DNA of 60,900 nt from the NCBI RefSeq assembly GCF_001510655.1, contig NZ_LMVC01000002.1, forward strand, positions 45,609 to 106,508, read 5' to 3'. Made by a program: the position numbers and the translations under genes. Position 1 is the stretch's first letter. Each line of letters begins with the position of its first letter. This DNA comes from Fictibacillus sp. FJAT-27399 (GTDB lineage Bacteria > Bacillota > Bacilli > Bacillales > Fictibacillaceae). Below, in pieces: positions 51,883-60,791 of this stretch. A model generated the notes under the pieces. It ran no database searches. It was not told where the DNA came from and worked only from the letters and a program-made list of their open reading frames with translations.

Positions 51883-51914
51883 AAAAAAAATCAGCCCTTT
51901 AAGGGCTGATTTTT
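51883..51914. terminator. Bidirectional terminator
   Basis: AAATCAGCCCTT / AAGGGCTGATTT hairpin with flanking A8 and T6 between convergent genes. Confidence 0.88.
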
Positions 51915-52111
51915 TAATCATTATGGCGGGCTTTTCCGCCCTTGCTTCCGATATCTTCATAAAATTCCCGATCATGATTTTTTGAGGTAGCATTGCCGCC
52001 TTTTTTCCCGATCTCTTGATAAAACTCCTTGCTGTGAGTGCGGGAAGTAGCGTCTCCGCCTTTCTTTCCAGCTTCTTCTCTAGAGATGTTGTGGTTATTG
52101 TTCTTGGCCAT
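51914..52111 (-). CDS. KGG-repeat general stress protein (GsiB-like)
   Basis: This 65-residue hydrophilic protein has three repeats around KGG: EEAGKKGGDATSRTHSKEFY, QEIGKKGGNATSKNHDREFY, EDIGSKGGKAR. The KGG repeat (PF10685) is found in desiccation and general stress proteins such as GsiB, which are unfolded hydrophilins. A very good SigB promoter lies at 52162-52186. AAGGAGTG before the ATG. Confidence 0.9.
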   Translation of the reverse strand: MAKNNNHNISREEAGKKGGDATSRTHSKEFYQEIGKKGGNATSKNHDREFYEDIGSKGGKARHND

Positions 52112-52161
52112 TTGGAATCACTCCTTCAGTAGAATTAATTTTAATTTGGCCTTGGTTTTCT

Positions 52162-52186
52162 GTTCCCTATGAAATTTTTCTTAAAC
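52162..52186 (-). promoter_or_regulatory. SigB promoter of the KGG-repeat gene
   Basis: On the minus strand GTTTAA (perfect -35), 13 bp, GGGAAC (5 of 6 to GGGWAW), about 50 bases before the start codon. Confidence 0.8.
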
Positions 52187-52266
52187 ATAGGATCAAAAGT
52201 ATTTATACTGGAGGAATCTAAAAAAGAGCACCGGATAAGAATCCGGTACTCTTACAACTCTTACTG

Positions 52267-52572
52267 TTAATCTACCAGGCGTACCAGCATATGAGCGAGT
52301 GCATGCTGCTGATCTTTGTCTCCTACTTTCCAAAGTTCCTGAAGGAGTTTTTCTTCAGAGTTTCTAGGGTCTTCATGTTCAGCAAGATATCCAGCTACTT
52401 TTTCAGCGGCTTTCGCCAGCTGCTCTTCACCTAATCCTAACTTTTGGCCTTTACTGACTTTGTCTGATAAGTATCCTTTAAATTCCTCAAAATCCTGTAA
52501 AATTTGATCTTTCTTTTCGGAGTCCATATTTGCTACTTTCTCGTCCACATTGTTCACGTGCGTGTTAGCCAT
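52267..52572 (-). CDS. DUF3243 domain protein
   Basis: This 101-residue all-helical acidic protein reads KKDQILQDFEEFKGYLSDKV, KGQKLGLGEEQLAKAAEKVA, GYLAEHEDPRNSEEKLLQEL, WKVGDKDQQHALAHMLVRLV. This is the DUF3243 pattern (YmfJ group), function unknown. AGGAGG before the ATG. Possible SigB promoter upstream, in line with its neighbour. Confidence 0.85.
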   Translation of the reverse strand: MANTHVNNVDEKVANMDSEKKDQILQDFEEFKGYLSDKVSKGQKLGLGEEQLAKAAEKVAGYLAEHEDPRNSEEKLLQELWKVGDKDQQHALAHMLVRLVD

Positions 52573-52607
52573 TTTGTATTCCTCCTAAAAGTTGAGATAT
52601 AAGAGTA

Positions 52608-52632
52608 GTACCCGATTTTTTATAAAACGAAC
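52608..52632 (-). promoter_or_regulatory. Candidate SigB promoter of the DUF3243 gene
   Basis: On the minus strand GTTCGT, 13 bp, GGGTAC: -10 is 5 of 6, -35 only 3 of 6. Confidence 0.45.
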
Positions 52633-52973
52633 CCTGAAATTCATAAAAAGACATGACAGAAGTTATACAAATATCCTACAAATTAATTTCATGATGCTGC
52701 GGTTTTTGGAGAAGTTCTTCTCTCCGGCTTGCCTTTTTATCACGAAGTTTTTCATTTTCTTCCCCAACAAATTTAATACACATATTCCATTCTTTTAAGG
52801 ATTTAAAACAAAAAGGGAGGAGGAAAAAAAGACCATACAAAGGAATTGTATGTTAGCAATATTGCAAAAACCATTTACCCATTCAACGGTAATGAAGTAT
52901 TATTTTAGTTAAGGTTTGAGACAAGTGTGCCGCTAGCACTGGTTTTCCGTAATGATAAATGGAGGAGAAGAAT

Positions 52974-54254
52974 ATGGGACAACAAGCAATTATAGCGCTC
53001 AGCATATTTTTAATTACATATGGCTTAATTATTTCTGAAAAAGTTCACCGTACTATTATTTCCATTCTTGGGGGAGCCCTTATGGTAGCTCTTGGCGTCA
53101 TTGACCAGGAAACGGCCATTCATCATATTGATTTTAATACGATCGGTCTTCTCGTCGGTATGATGGTTATTGTAACCATTACGGCGGAAACCGGATTATT
53201 CAAATTTATTGCGATATGGGCGGCAAAAAAAGTAAAAGGAGATCCGGTCAAGACCCTCATTGCGTTAGGTTTGATTACAGCTATCGGTTCGGCCTTTCTT
53301 GATAATGTGACGACGGTTCTGCTCGTTGTACCTGTTACCTTCAGCGTAACAAGAAGGTTAAACCTCAATCCGATTCCTTTTTTAATGACTGAGATCTTCG
53401 CGTCCAATATCGGCGGAACAGCAACGATGATTGGTGACCCGCCCAACATTATGATCGGCAGTGCGGTAAAGGAGCTCACCTTCTTGTCCTTTATTGATAA
53501 TCTTGCTTTAATCTGCGGGATCATTTTAGTGATCACAATAGTCATCATGGCTATCTTTTATAAAAAAGGACTCAAAACTAAACCTGAGTTAGTAGAAAAT
53601 CTGATGAGGCTTGATGAAAAGAAAGAAATTGTAGACCATAAGCTGCTCCGTAAGTGCTTGCTCGCACTTGCGATTACCATTGGCGGATTCTTCCTGCATC
53701 AGTTCATTCATGTGGAAACCGCAACCATTGCCTTGTTTGGTGCCTTTCTACTCTTGTTACTGGCAGGTGAAAAACACCTGGAATATGCTCTCGAAAAAGT
53801 AGAATGGACCACGCTGTTTTTCTTTGTGGGATTGTTTGTTATTGTAGCAGGGCTGGTTGAGACCGGGATTATTGCAAGTGTGGCTAAACATGCGATGGAG
53901 TGGACAGGCGGAGATTTAAAGGCGACGACTTTCTTAATCTTATGGATGAGCGCGATTGCTTCTGCTTTCGTGGATAACATTCCGTTTGTTGCGACGATGA
54001 TTCCGATGATTAAAGAAATGGGGCATATGGGAATCACAAACCTTGAGCCCTTATGGTGGAGTTTGTCACTCGGAGCCTGCCTTGGCGGCAACGGAACCTT
54101 GATCGGTGCGAGTGCCAACCTTGTGGTTGCCGGACTTGCGAGTAAAGAAGGCTATCATATTTCGTTTGTTAAATATTTGATCATTGGATTTCCCTTGATG
54201 ATTTTATCCATTCTTATATCAAGTGTTTATGTTTATCTTCGGTATCTTATGTAA
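52974..54254 (+). CDS. ArsB/NhaD family ion transporter
   Basis: The protein has 426 residues and 10-12 helices: ALSIFLITYGLIISEKVHRT, TAIGSAFLDNVTTVLLVVPV, NIGGTATMIGDPPNIMIGSA, IASAFVDNIPFVATMIPMIK, LGGNGTLIGASANLVV. The two inverted halves with GDPPNI and GASANL are signatures of the ion transporter superfamily (arsenite/Na+:H+ or anion permease). No arsenic genes are nearby, so the ion is unknown. The ATG at 52974 has GGAGGAG; an upstream ATG in frame overlaps that site. The 160 bases upstream carry small palindromes only. Confidence 0.86.
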   Translation: MGQQAIIALSIFLITYGLIISEKVHRTIISILGGALMVALGVIDQETAIHHIDFNTIGLLVGMMVIVTITAETGLFKFIAIWAAKKVKGDPVKTLIALGLITAIGSAFLDNVTTVLLVVPVTFSVTRRLNLNPIPFLMTEIFASNIGGTATMIGDPPNIMIGSAVKELTFLSFIDNLALICGIILVITIVIMAIFYKKGLKTKPELVENLMRLDEKKEIVDHKLLRKCLLALAITIGGFFLHQFIHVETATIALFGAFLLLLLAGEKHLEYALEKVEWTTLFFFVGLFVIVAGLVETGIIASVAKHAMEWTGGDLKATTFLILWMSAIASAFVDNIPFVATMIPMIKEMGHMGITNLEPLWWSLSLGACLGGNGTLIGASANLVVAGLASKEGYHISFVKYLIIGFPLMILSILISSVYVYLRYLM

Positions 54255-54256
54255 AA

Positions 54257-54296
54257 GGAAGAAACTCTCCCAATACAGGGAGAGTTTCTTTTTTTA
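54257..54296. terminator. Bidirectional terminator
   Basis: AGAAACTCTCCC / GGGAGAGTTTCT with T7, between convergent genes. Confidence 0.88.
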
Positions 54297-54953
54297 TTGT
54301 GCGGTTACGTAACCATATTGTCCAGCAATTACAGGGAACGATTTGACTGTATTTGTAATAATGACGGTGGTTTGAAGAGTGATCTGATCAAAAAGCCACC
54401 TTACCTCTTCGTTATGCATTCTGATGCAGCCGGAAGAAACATGCTGGCCGATGGAGCTTTCATTGTTGTTTCCGTGAATGGCATAGGAGATTTGAGGGTT
54501 TACGGATAAGCCCATCCATCGGTCGCCGAGCGGATTCTTAGGATCGCCTCCAGCAATATGTTCTTTATAATAGGGTCTGTTTTTAATCTTATTGGCAATT
54601 TTATAGATTCCCTGGGGAGTGGGGGTCGAAGATTTACCTGAAGCAATTGAAAATGTTTTTACAAGCGTCCCGTTTTTATAATAGGCGAGCTCATTGCTAT
54701 GAAGGTTAATGATCAATAGCGGATAGGCAGAAGGGCTTTTTACCTCTTGGTTCGTTTCCTTATCTGGAGATGGTGTTGGGTTCACCGGTGGTTTTTGAAT
54801 TTTTTCATGATTTTCTTTTTGCTCAACAGGAGGATACTTGGCTGAAGGATGAACGGATTTCGGCGAGCTAAATGAGGAGTGCTGATAGAAATAATAAGAA
54901 AAAGCAAACAGCCCAATGGTTAGAAATACAAGAATTCGGTATCTGAGTTTCAC
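54294..54953 (-). CDS. L,D-transpeptidase (YkuD domain), membrane-anchored
   Basis: The protein has 219 residues: one N-terminal helix (ILVFLTIGLFAFSYYFY), a Pro/Ser/Lys-rich linker (~residues 35-85), then YkuD: LLIINLHSNELAYYKNGTLV, STPTPQGIYKIANKI, and the catalytic YAIHG ... HVSSGCIRM (His and Cys). It makes 3-3 peptidoglycan crosslinks or attaches proteins. GTG at 54953 has AAAGGA upstream; the longer frame to 55034 has no site and adds a second hydrophobic stretch. A spore or stress wall role is possible. Confidence 0.85.
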   Translation of the reverse strand: MKLRYRILVFLTIGLFAFSYYFYQHSSFSSPKSVHPSAKYPPVEQKENHEKIQKPPVNPTPSPDKETNQEVKSPSAYPLLIINLHSNELAYYKNGTLVKTFSIASGKSSTPTPQGIYKIANKIKNRPYYKEHIAGGDPKNPLGDRWMGLSVNPQISYAIHGNNNESSIGQHVSSGCIRMHNEEVRWLFDQITLQTTVIITNTVKSFPVIAGQYGYVTAQ

Positions 54954-55194
54954 ACAGTTGATGTCCTTTCTATGGATGAAATATAAGAATTGGATGATAA
55001 ATAAAAAGATCCATCCTATTTCATTAGACGTCATCAGGCACGGAATGGTCTCTGTCCGAAATAAAAATGAGCAAAGCGCCTAAGAACAAAGCATGAAAGT
55101 TGCGAAGTGTACATAAACGAAGTAGGGTAAATATAATAAAACAGAGTTTTTCTACACAAAAACTATACTATTAAAAGGCAGTTGGTGAGACAAA

Positions 55195-56346
55195 ATGGAA
55201 TTTATCCATACTGAATTTCAGGCTCGCTGGATGAAGAAATTACATGAGCTTAGTGAGAGATTTGCAGAGCGCGCTCCCGAACATGATCAGCAAGGCACTT
55301 TTCCATTTGAGAATTTCAAGGAATTGGGGGAATCCGGTTACTTATCCTTGACCGTCCCTAAAGAATACGGAGGACAGGGGATCAGCCTTTATGACTATAT
55401 CCTGTTTCAGGAACAAATCGCCCGCGGAGACGGTTCTACGGCATTATCAATAGGATGGCATCTTGGTGTGGTTATGGACTTGTCTGAGAGAAAACCATGG
55501 GATCCTACAGTCTTTGAGAAACTCTGCAAACGCATTGTGCATTCTCGAAGTTTGATCAACCGTGCTTCCACTGAACCGGCAACAGGAAGCCCGACTCGAG
55601 GCGGGAAACCTCAGACGATTGCCGAACAAAAAGGGGATCAATGGATCTTAAACGGAAGAAAGTCCTTTACTTCCATGGCTCCTGCTCTTGACTATTCCAT
55701 TGTGTCAGCTTCGGTCAAAGATTCAGACCAAGTATCTTCATTTCTCGTGTCACATAAACTTCCGGGTGTTTCCATTGAAGATAAATGGAACACGCTGGGC
55801 ATGCGGGGAACTCGGAGCGATGACCTGGTTTTAAAAGATGTGGCCGTTGAACGGAATGATCTTGTAGAAACGGCCGATCAGGAGAATAATCAGCAGCTTC
55901 CAAAAGCCTGGCTTCTTCACATCCCGGCATGTTATATCGGAATCGCCAGAGCTGCCCGCGATTATGCGGTTTCCTTTGCAAAAAATTATAAGCCTAACAG
56001 CTTGAAAGGACCAATAAGTGAAGTTCCTGAAGTGCAAAGAAAAATAGGATTGATGGATTTGGAGCTGTTAAAAGCAAGACAGCTCATGTACGGAGTCATT
56101 GAACAATGGGAAAGGTATCCTGAAAAACGCCAGTCTATCGGAAATGCACTGGCTGCGGTAAAATATTCAGCGACAAACAGTGCAAACGAGGTGGTGGATC
56201 TGGCGATGAGAATCGTTGGAGCACACAGTCTGTTTCAGGATAATCCCATGCAAAGGTACTATCGCGATGTGCGCGCAGGTCTTCATAATCCGCCGATGGA
56301 TGATGCTGTGATTTCCATGTTTGCAAGAAATGCCTTGAATGATTGA
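55195..56346 (+). CDS. Acyl-CoA dehydrogenase family flavoprotein
   Basis: The protein has 383 residues in three domains: N-terminal helical (SLTVPKEYGGQGISLYDYIL), middle beta (NRASTEPATGSPTRG, WILNGRKSFTSMAPALDYSI, NTLGMRGTRSDDLVLKDVAV), C-terminal helical (RKIGLMDLELLKARQLMYGV ... MRIVGAHSLFQDNPMQRYYR). It resembles the YdbM/DszC-like branch, where the usual catalytic Glu is absent, so it may be a flavin monooxygenase or oxidase. Start at 55195 has a weak site (GGTGAG). Confidence 0.82.
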   Translation: MEFIHTEFQARWMKKLHELSERFAERAPEHDQQGTFPFENFKELGESGYLSLTVPKEYGGQGISLYDYILFQEQIARGDGSTALSIGWHLGVVMDLSERKPWDPTVFEKLCKRIVHSRSLINRASTEPATGSPTRGGKPQTIAEQKGDQWILNGRKSFTSMAPALDYSIVSASVKDSDQVSSFLVSHKLPGVSIEDKWNTLGMRGTRSDDLVLKDVAVERNDLVETADQENNQQLPKAWLLHIPACYIGIARAARDYAVSFAKNYKPNSLKGPISEVPEVQRKIGLMDLELLKARQLMYGVIEQWERYPEKRQSIGNALAAVKYSATNSANEVVDLAMRIVGAHSLFQDNPMQRYYRDVRAGLHNPPMDDAVISMFARNALND

Positions 56347-56353
56347 TTAACAG

Positions 56354-56391
56354 GAAAAAGGGAGATCAAAAGTTGTGATCTCCTTTTTTTG
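56354..56391 (+). terminator. Terminator of the acyl-CoA dehydrogenase gene
   Basis: AAAAGGGAGATCA / TGATCTCCTTTT with loop AAAGTTG and T7. Confidence 0.85.
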
Positions 56392-56486
56392 TTTTGGAAA
56401 ATATTGTTTGGTTTTAAAGAAAGGATAATGACAATAAAGCGCAGAATATGTTGTATACAGGAACATCTTGAAAAGGGGTGGACAGG

Positions 56487-56708
56487 ATGGAACGCAGTTC
56501 TGCAAATCAAGCGGCAAATCTCATTGGTGATGCAGCGGTACAAATGCTGCACAGCAAAGGGCTTTTAGTGGTCAGTGAAGAGGAATGGTCAACTCTTCAG
56601 CAGGAAATGAATACCTCAGAGCTAGAGATCAGAAGATTGAAAAAAGAATTGCTTCGCTATGCAAGAAAAATCGCAACCTGGAAAACCTTTGGTAAATCGT
56701 GCAGTTAA
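56487..56708 (+). CDS. Small coiled-coil protein, 73 aa
   Basis: This hydrophilic helical protein has a heptad-rich C-terminal half (STLQQEMNTSELEIRRLKKE LLRYARKIAT in two stretches). AAGGGGTGG fits the ATG at 56487 better than a GTG three codons earlier. Function unknown; no link to the copper genes downstream is evident. Confidence 0.6.
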   Translation: MERSSANQAANLIGDAAVQMLHSKGLLVVSEEEWSTLQQEMNTSELEIRRLKKELLRYARKIATWKTFGKSCS

Positions 56709-56816
56709 GGTAAGAGCACTCTTATTTTGGACTTTTTGCTGAAATAAGAGTATACATACAAAAAAAGGGGAAGAGTAAATGAGAAATTATTTTACTCTGT
56801 TCTTTACCTCTTTACA

Positions 56817-56836
56817 TAGGGTAGGGGGGTATGGTA
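56817..56836. promoter_or_regulatory. CsoR operator upstream of csoR
   Basis: TAGGGTAGGGGGGTATGGTA matches the G-run operator type bound by CsoR at copZA (TACCC..GGGGGTATGGTA). It lies 30 bp before the TTG start of csoR, so autoregulation is expected. Confidence 0.8.
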
Positions 56837-56865
56837 ATATTAAGGGGAAAAGGAGGCTGGTTGAT

Positions 56866-57180
56866 TTGGAAATTCAAGAACATGAATCACACTGTTCAAC
56901 AGAAAGAAAAAGCCACCATTCTGATAAAATGAAAAGCAACCTGGTGACCCGTTTAAATCGTATTGAAGGACAGATTCGGGGGGTAAAGGGTATGATTGAA
57001 CGTGATACGTACTGTGATGATGTTCTTACCCAATTATCAGCCATTCAGTCAGCGCTAAATAGTGTCGGGAAACTGCTTCTTGAAGGACATATGAGAAGCT
57101 GTGTTGTGGAAAGAATCCAGGAGGGCGAGCTGGAAGTGATCGATGAGCTCTTGGTAACTGTGAAAAAATTAATGAAATAA
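56866..57180 (+). CDS. csoR: Copper-sensing transcriptional repressor CsoR
   Basis: The repressor has 104 residues. Four-helix CsoR/RcnR fold with the Cu(I) triad C-H-C: Cys in DTYCDDVL, His and Cys in LEGHMRSC, plus the conserved NRLNRIEGQIRGVKGM-like helix (RLNRIEGQIRGVKGMIE). Cu(I) binding releases DNA. The TTG at 56866 has AAGGAGG 9 bases upstream; the ORF extends upstream through the operator, which cannot be coding. First gene of csoR-copZ-copA. Confidence 0.93.
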   Translation: MEIQEHESHCSTERKSHHSDKMKSNLVTRLNRIEGQIRGVKGMIERDTYCDDVLTQLSAIQSALNSVGKLLLEGHMRSCVVERIQEGELEVIDELLVTVKKLMK

Positions 57181-57204
57181 ATCATACATCAGGGAGGTAT
57201 AGTG

Positions 57205-57411
57205 ATGGAGAAAATCATGTTGAATGTAAAAGGAATGTCTTGCGGACATTGCGTCAATGCTGTAGAAGGAAGCGTAGGGAAATTAAACGGTGTTCATCAT
57301 GTTAAAGTACAGCTGGAGGAAGGTACCGTTGAAGTAGAGTTTGATTCCACAAAAGTTAATCTTGAAGAAATTAAAGAAACCATTGATGAACAAGGATACG
57401 ATATTGCCTAA
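57205..57411 (+). CDS. copZ: Copper chaperone CopZ
   Basis: This 68-residue heavy-metal-associated domain has the Cu(I) site GMSCGHC near residues 11-17 and Tyr in EQGYDIA. It carries Cu(I) to CopA. ATG at 57205 follows AGGGAGGT. A hairpin (CGTGCT/AGCACG, 57432-57448) with a T-rich tail follows, perhaps partial termination before copA. Confidence 0.93.
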   Translation: MEKIMLNVKGMSCGHCVNAVEGSVGKLNGVHHVKVQLEEGTVEVEFDSTKVNLEEIKETIDEQGYDIA

Positions 57412-57467
57412 TTGAAAGGACCAAAATGGACCGTGCTTAAACAGCACGTTCTCTTTTGGAAATGAAT

Positions 57468-57484
57468 ATACCCTATAAGGGTAT
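57468..57484. promoter_or_regulatory. Second CsoR-like operator upstream of copA
   Basis: ATACCC and GGGTAT arms around TATAA. The half site resembles the csoR operator (GGGTAT). It ends 15 bp before the copA start and overlaps the region of its ribosome binding site, giving copA possible extra control. Confidence 0.6.
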
Positions 57485-57498
57485 AGGAGGGTATTCTT

Positions 57499-59916
57499 AT
57501 GAGTGATAAATCAAAAGAAATGAGTATCCCGATTTCTGGCATGACTTGCGCTGCCTGTGCATTGAGAATTGAAAAAGGCCTTAAAAAAATGGATGGTGTT
57601 TCTGATGCAAACGTGAATTTTGCTCTGGAAAAATCAACAGTGGTTTATGATCCTGAATTAGCAGGGCCGAAAGATTTTCAACAGAAAATCAAAGATCTCG
57701 GCTATGATATTGCGGGAGATAAAGTGGAATTCAATATAAGCGGAATGACCTGTTCTGCTTGTGCTGCTCGAATTGAAAAAGGGTTAAAGAAACAGAATGG
57801 CATACTGGATGCGAATGTGAACTTAGCGCTGGAAACAGCCACGGTCAGTTACCAGCCTTCTGAGATATCTGTTTCTGAAATGATTAAAAAAGTAGAAGAC
57901 CTTGGATATGGGGCAAGTTTGAAAGAGACAGACGGAAATAAGGCTGCTGATCTCAGAGAAAAGGAAATTCAGAACCAAACCGGCAAGTTCCTGTTTTCAC
58001 TTATTCTTTCTTTGCCACTTTTATGGGCCATGGCCAGCCATTTTTCGTTCACTTCCTTTATCTATCTGCCTGATATGTTCATGAATCCATGGGTTCAGCT
58101 CGCTTTGGCAACGCCCGTTCAATTGATTGTAGGGAAACAATTTTATACAGGTGCATATAAAGCATTGAAAAATAAAAGTGCAAATATGGATGTACTCGTT
58201 GCATTGGGTACATCCGCCGCTTATTTTTACAGCCTTTATTTGACCATACAGGCAGCAGCCAATGCCAATAACATGCCTGAACTCTACTTTGAGACTTCGG
58301 CTGTTCTCATCACCTTGATTTTACTCGGTAAATTGTTTGAAGCGAGGGCAAAAGGAAGATCTTCTGAGGCCATAAAAAAACTGATGGGACTTCAGGCAAA
58401 AACAGCGCTTGTAATCCGTAACGGAGAAGAGCTGGAACTGCCATTGGAAGAAGTTGTAGCAGGAGATGTTGTTTCAGTCAAACCAGGTGAAAAAATCCCG
58501 GTTGACGGAGAGGTTGTTGGAGGCTATTCTGCTGTCGATGAATCCATGCTGACAGGGGAAAGTGTCCCTGTTGATAAAGCATCAGGAGACACGGTCATTG
58601 GAGCAACGATCAATCGTAATGGTTTTTTGAAAATCAAGGCAACGAAGGTTGGAAGAGATACAGTGTTATCCCAAATCATTAAAGTGGTGGAAGAAGCACA
58701 GGGCTCAAAAGCACCGATTCAGCGCTTAGCAGACAGAATTTCTGGGATTTTTGTTCCGATTGTCGTCGGTTTGGCTGTTGTAACCTTTCTCATTTGGTTT
58801 TTCTGGCTTGTACCCGGAGATTTTTCAGGAGCTCTTGAAAAACTGATTGCCGTTCTTGTCATCGCCTGCCCATGTGCGCTCGGTCTGGCAACCCCGACAT
58901 CGATCATGGCCGGATCGGGACGTTCAGCTGAGTTCGGCATTCTTTTCAAAGGCGGGGAGCATCTAGAAAATACACACCTGATCGATACCATTATTTTAGA
59001 TAAAACAGGAACAGTCACGAACGGAAGACCGGTTTTAACAGATATATTGCCTGCTTCAGGGCTTTCTGAGCAGGAGCTGTTAGTTCTTGCTGGTAGCGCT
59101 GAGAAAAATTCAGAACATCCTCTCGCCCAGGCAATTGTTGAGGGAATGACGGAACGGGACCTCATGCCTCTTTCCTCCAGCAGATTTGAAGCCATACCCG
59201 GACACGGTATCAAGGCTGTGGTCGATGGAAAAAGAGTACTTATAGGTACAAGAAAGCTGTTGAATGATCATGATATACCACTGCAGGCTATTCTTGAAAA
59301 AATGGAAGAGCTGGAAGAGCAGGGCAAGACGGTGATGCTCGCAGCTATAGATGGAGAGTACAGCGGGATGGTTGCTGTGGCCGATACGATAAAAGAAACA
59401 TCCAAGGAAGCCATCAGCCGTTTAAATGCGATGAACATTGATGTATGGATGATTACCGGAGACAACACAAGGACCGCAAAAGCGATTGCCGATCAGGCTG
59501 GCATCGAGCAGGTTATTGCAGAAGTGCTGCCAGAAGGAAAGGCTGAAGAAGTGAAAAAACTTCAGCAGAAAGGCAGAAAAACAGCAATGGTAGGTGACGG
59601 TATAAATGACGCACCAGCACTTGCTGCAGCTGACATCGGGATGGCAATCGGAACAGGCGCGGATATAGCGATGGAAGCAGCTGATATTACCTTGATCCGC
59701 GGTGATCTGAACAGTATTGCTGACGCTATTTTTATGAGCAAGCGCACGATACGGAACATTAAACAAAATCTTTTTTGGGCGTTTGCTTATAATGCACTTG
59801 GCATCCCAATCGCTGCCAGCGGGTTTTTGGCTCCGTGGCTCGCAGGGGCTGCTATGGCATTCAGCTCGGTATCCGTTGTATTGAACGCGCTTAGGCTTCA
59901 AAAAATTAAACTGTAG
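57499..59916 (+). CDS. copA: Cu(I)-exporting P1B-type ATPase CopA
   Basis: The ATPase has 805 residues. Two N-terminal metal-binding domains ([28 protein letters not shown]), membrane helices, actuator domain with TGES, CPC in helix 6 ([15 protein letters not shown]), phosphorylation site DKTGT, HP motif (SEHPLAQAI), hinge GDGINDAP, and the last helices with [10 protein letters not shown] and [15 protein letters not shown]. All Cu(I) site residues (CPC, YN, M-SS) are present. TAGGAGG precedes the ATG. Confidence 0.95.
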   Translation: MSDKSKEMSIPISGMTCAACALRIEKGLKKMDGVSDANVNFALEKSTVVYDPELAGPKDFQQKIKDLGYDIAGDKVEFNISGMTCSACAARIEKGLKKQNGILDANVNLALETATVSYQPSEISVSEMIKKVEDLGYGASLKETDGNKAADLREKEIQNQTGKFLFSLILSLPLLWAMASHFSFTSFIYLPDMFMNPWVQLALATPVQLIVGKQFYTGAYKALKNKSANMDVLVALGTSAAYFYSLYLTIQAAANANNMPELYFETSAVLITLILLGKLFEARAKGRSSEAIKKLMGLQAKTALVIRNGEELELPLEEVVAGDVVSVKPGEKIPVDGEVVGGYSAVDESMLTGESVPVDKASGDTVIGATINRNGFLKIKATKVGRDTVLSQIIKVVEEAQGSKAPIQRLADRISGIFVPIVVGLAVVTFLIWFFWLVPGDFSGALEKLIAVLVIACPCALGLATPTSIMAGSGRSAEFGILFKGGEHLENTHLIDTIILDKTGTVTNGRPVLTDILPASGLSEQELLVLAGSAEKNSEHPLAQAIVEGMTERDLMPLSSSRFEAIPGHGIKAVVDGKRVLIGTRKLLNDHDIPLQAILEKMEELEEQGKTVMLAAIDGEYSGMVAVADTIKETSKEAISRLNAMNIDVWMITGDNTRTAKAIADQAGIEQVIAEVLPEGKAEEVKKLQQKGRKTAMVGDGINDAPALAAADIGMAIGTGADIAMEAADITLIRGDLNSIADAIFMSKRTIRNIKQNLFWAFAYNALGIPIAASGFLAPWLAGAAMAFSSVSVVLNALRLQKIKL

Positions 59917-59928
59917 AGGTGAGTTTTG

Positions 59929-60780
59929 ATGAAAAGCAAAATCATCCGCAACTGGGTGCTGTCTGCTGTTGGTATCCTCATTCTGATCATGGCCGGCTAT
60001 GCTGTTTATGACGTTTTAGAAGGCAAGGACGGGAAGAGGGAGCAGGCCGGCCATCAAGGTGGTCATTCAGAAATGCCTGGCATGGAACATGGGAATAAAC
60101 ATGGAGAACATGATGGACATAGTTCAGGTGATTTGGCCAAAAGTGAGGTTAAGCCATCCGTCAGCTACAAGGATGGTGTCATTTCGATTCAGTTAAAAGA
60201 TCAAAAAGGCAGGCCTTTCGATGAGCTGGAGGTCAATCATGAAAAGCTGATGCACTTCATTCTGGTCAGCGAAGATTTAAAACAATACAATCACCTTCAT
60301 CCTCAAAAGACCAGTAAAGGCTCGTTTGAAGTAAAGCACAGACTGCAGCCTGGAACCTACAAAGCATTTGTAGACATCAAGCCCAAAAATAAAGCTTATG
60401 CCGTTGCCCCGTTGAAAATTGAAGCGGGAAGCCATGGAAATCATACTCACCAGCCAGAATTGAAGGCAGATACCACCTTTTCAAAAACAATTGTTGGACA
60501 CAAGGTATCATTGACGCCAAAAGAATTTAAAGCTGGCCAGCCTGTTACGCTGCAATTTAGCATGGGTGATGCAAAACCTGAACCTTATCTTGGAGCACGT
60601 GGCCATGTTGTGGTCTTAGATCATACAGGAGAAAAATATGTCCACGTTCATCCTTCCACTCCTGAAGATACAAAATTTGAGACGGAATTTGAGGAACCTG
60701 GACTTTATAAATTGTGGGCGGAGTTTAAGATCAATGGGAAAGTGATCACCTATCCATTCATTATTGGAGTGAAGAAATAG
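59929..60780 (+). CDS. His/Met-rich exported copper-binding-type protein
   Basis: The protein has 283 residues. N-terminal anchor helix (WVLSAVGILILIMAGYAVYD), then a His/Met/Gly-rich stretch (HQGGHSEMPGMEHGNKHGEH, DGHSSG), and two related beta-sandwich repeats each with a histidine pair: MHFILVSEDLKQYNHLHPQ and HVVVLDHTGEKYVHVHPST. YtkA-like domains have this shape. The position 12 bp after copA, with GAGGTGA before the ATG, puts it in the copper operon. It probably binds or buffers copper outside the membrane; this is an inference. Confidence 0.78.
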   Translation: MKSKIIRNWVLSAVGILILIMAGYAVYDVLEGKDGKREQAGHQGGHSEMPGMEHGNKHGEHDGHSSGDLAKSEVKPSVSYKDGVISIQLKDQKGRPFDELEVNHEKLMHFILVSEDLKQYNHLHPQKTSKGSFEVKHRLQPGTYKAFVDIKPKNKAYAVAPLKIEAGSHGNHTHQPELKADTTFSKTIVGHKVSLTPKEFKAGQPVTLQFSMGDAKPEPYLGARGHVVVLDHTGEKYVHVHPSTPEDTKFETEFEEPGLYKLWAEFKINGKVITYPFIIGVKK

Positions 60781-60791
60781 CAGAATAAAAT

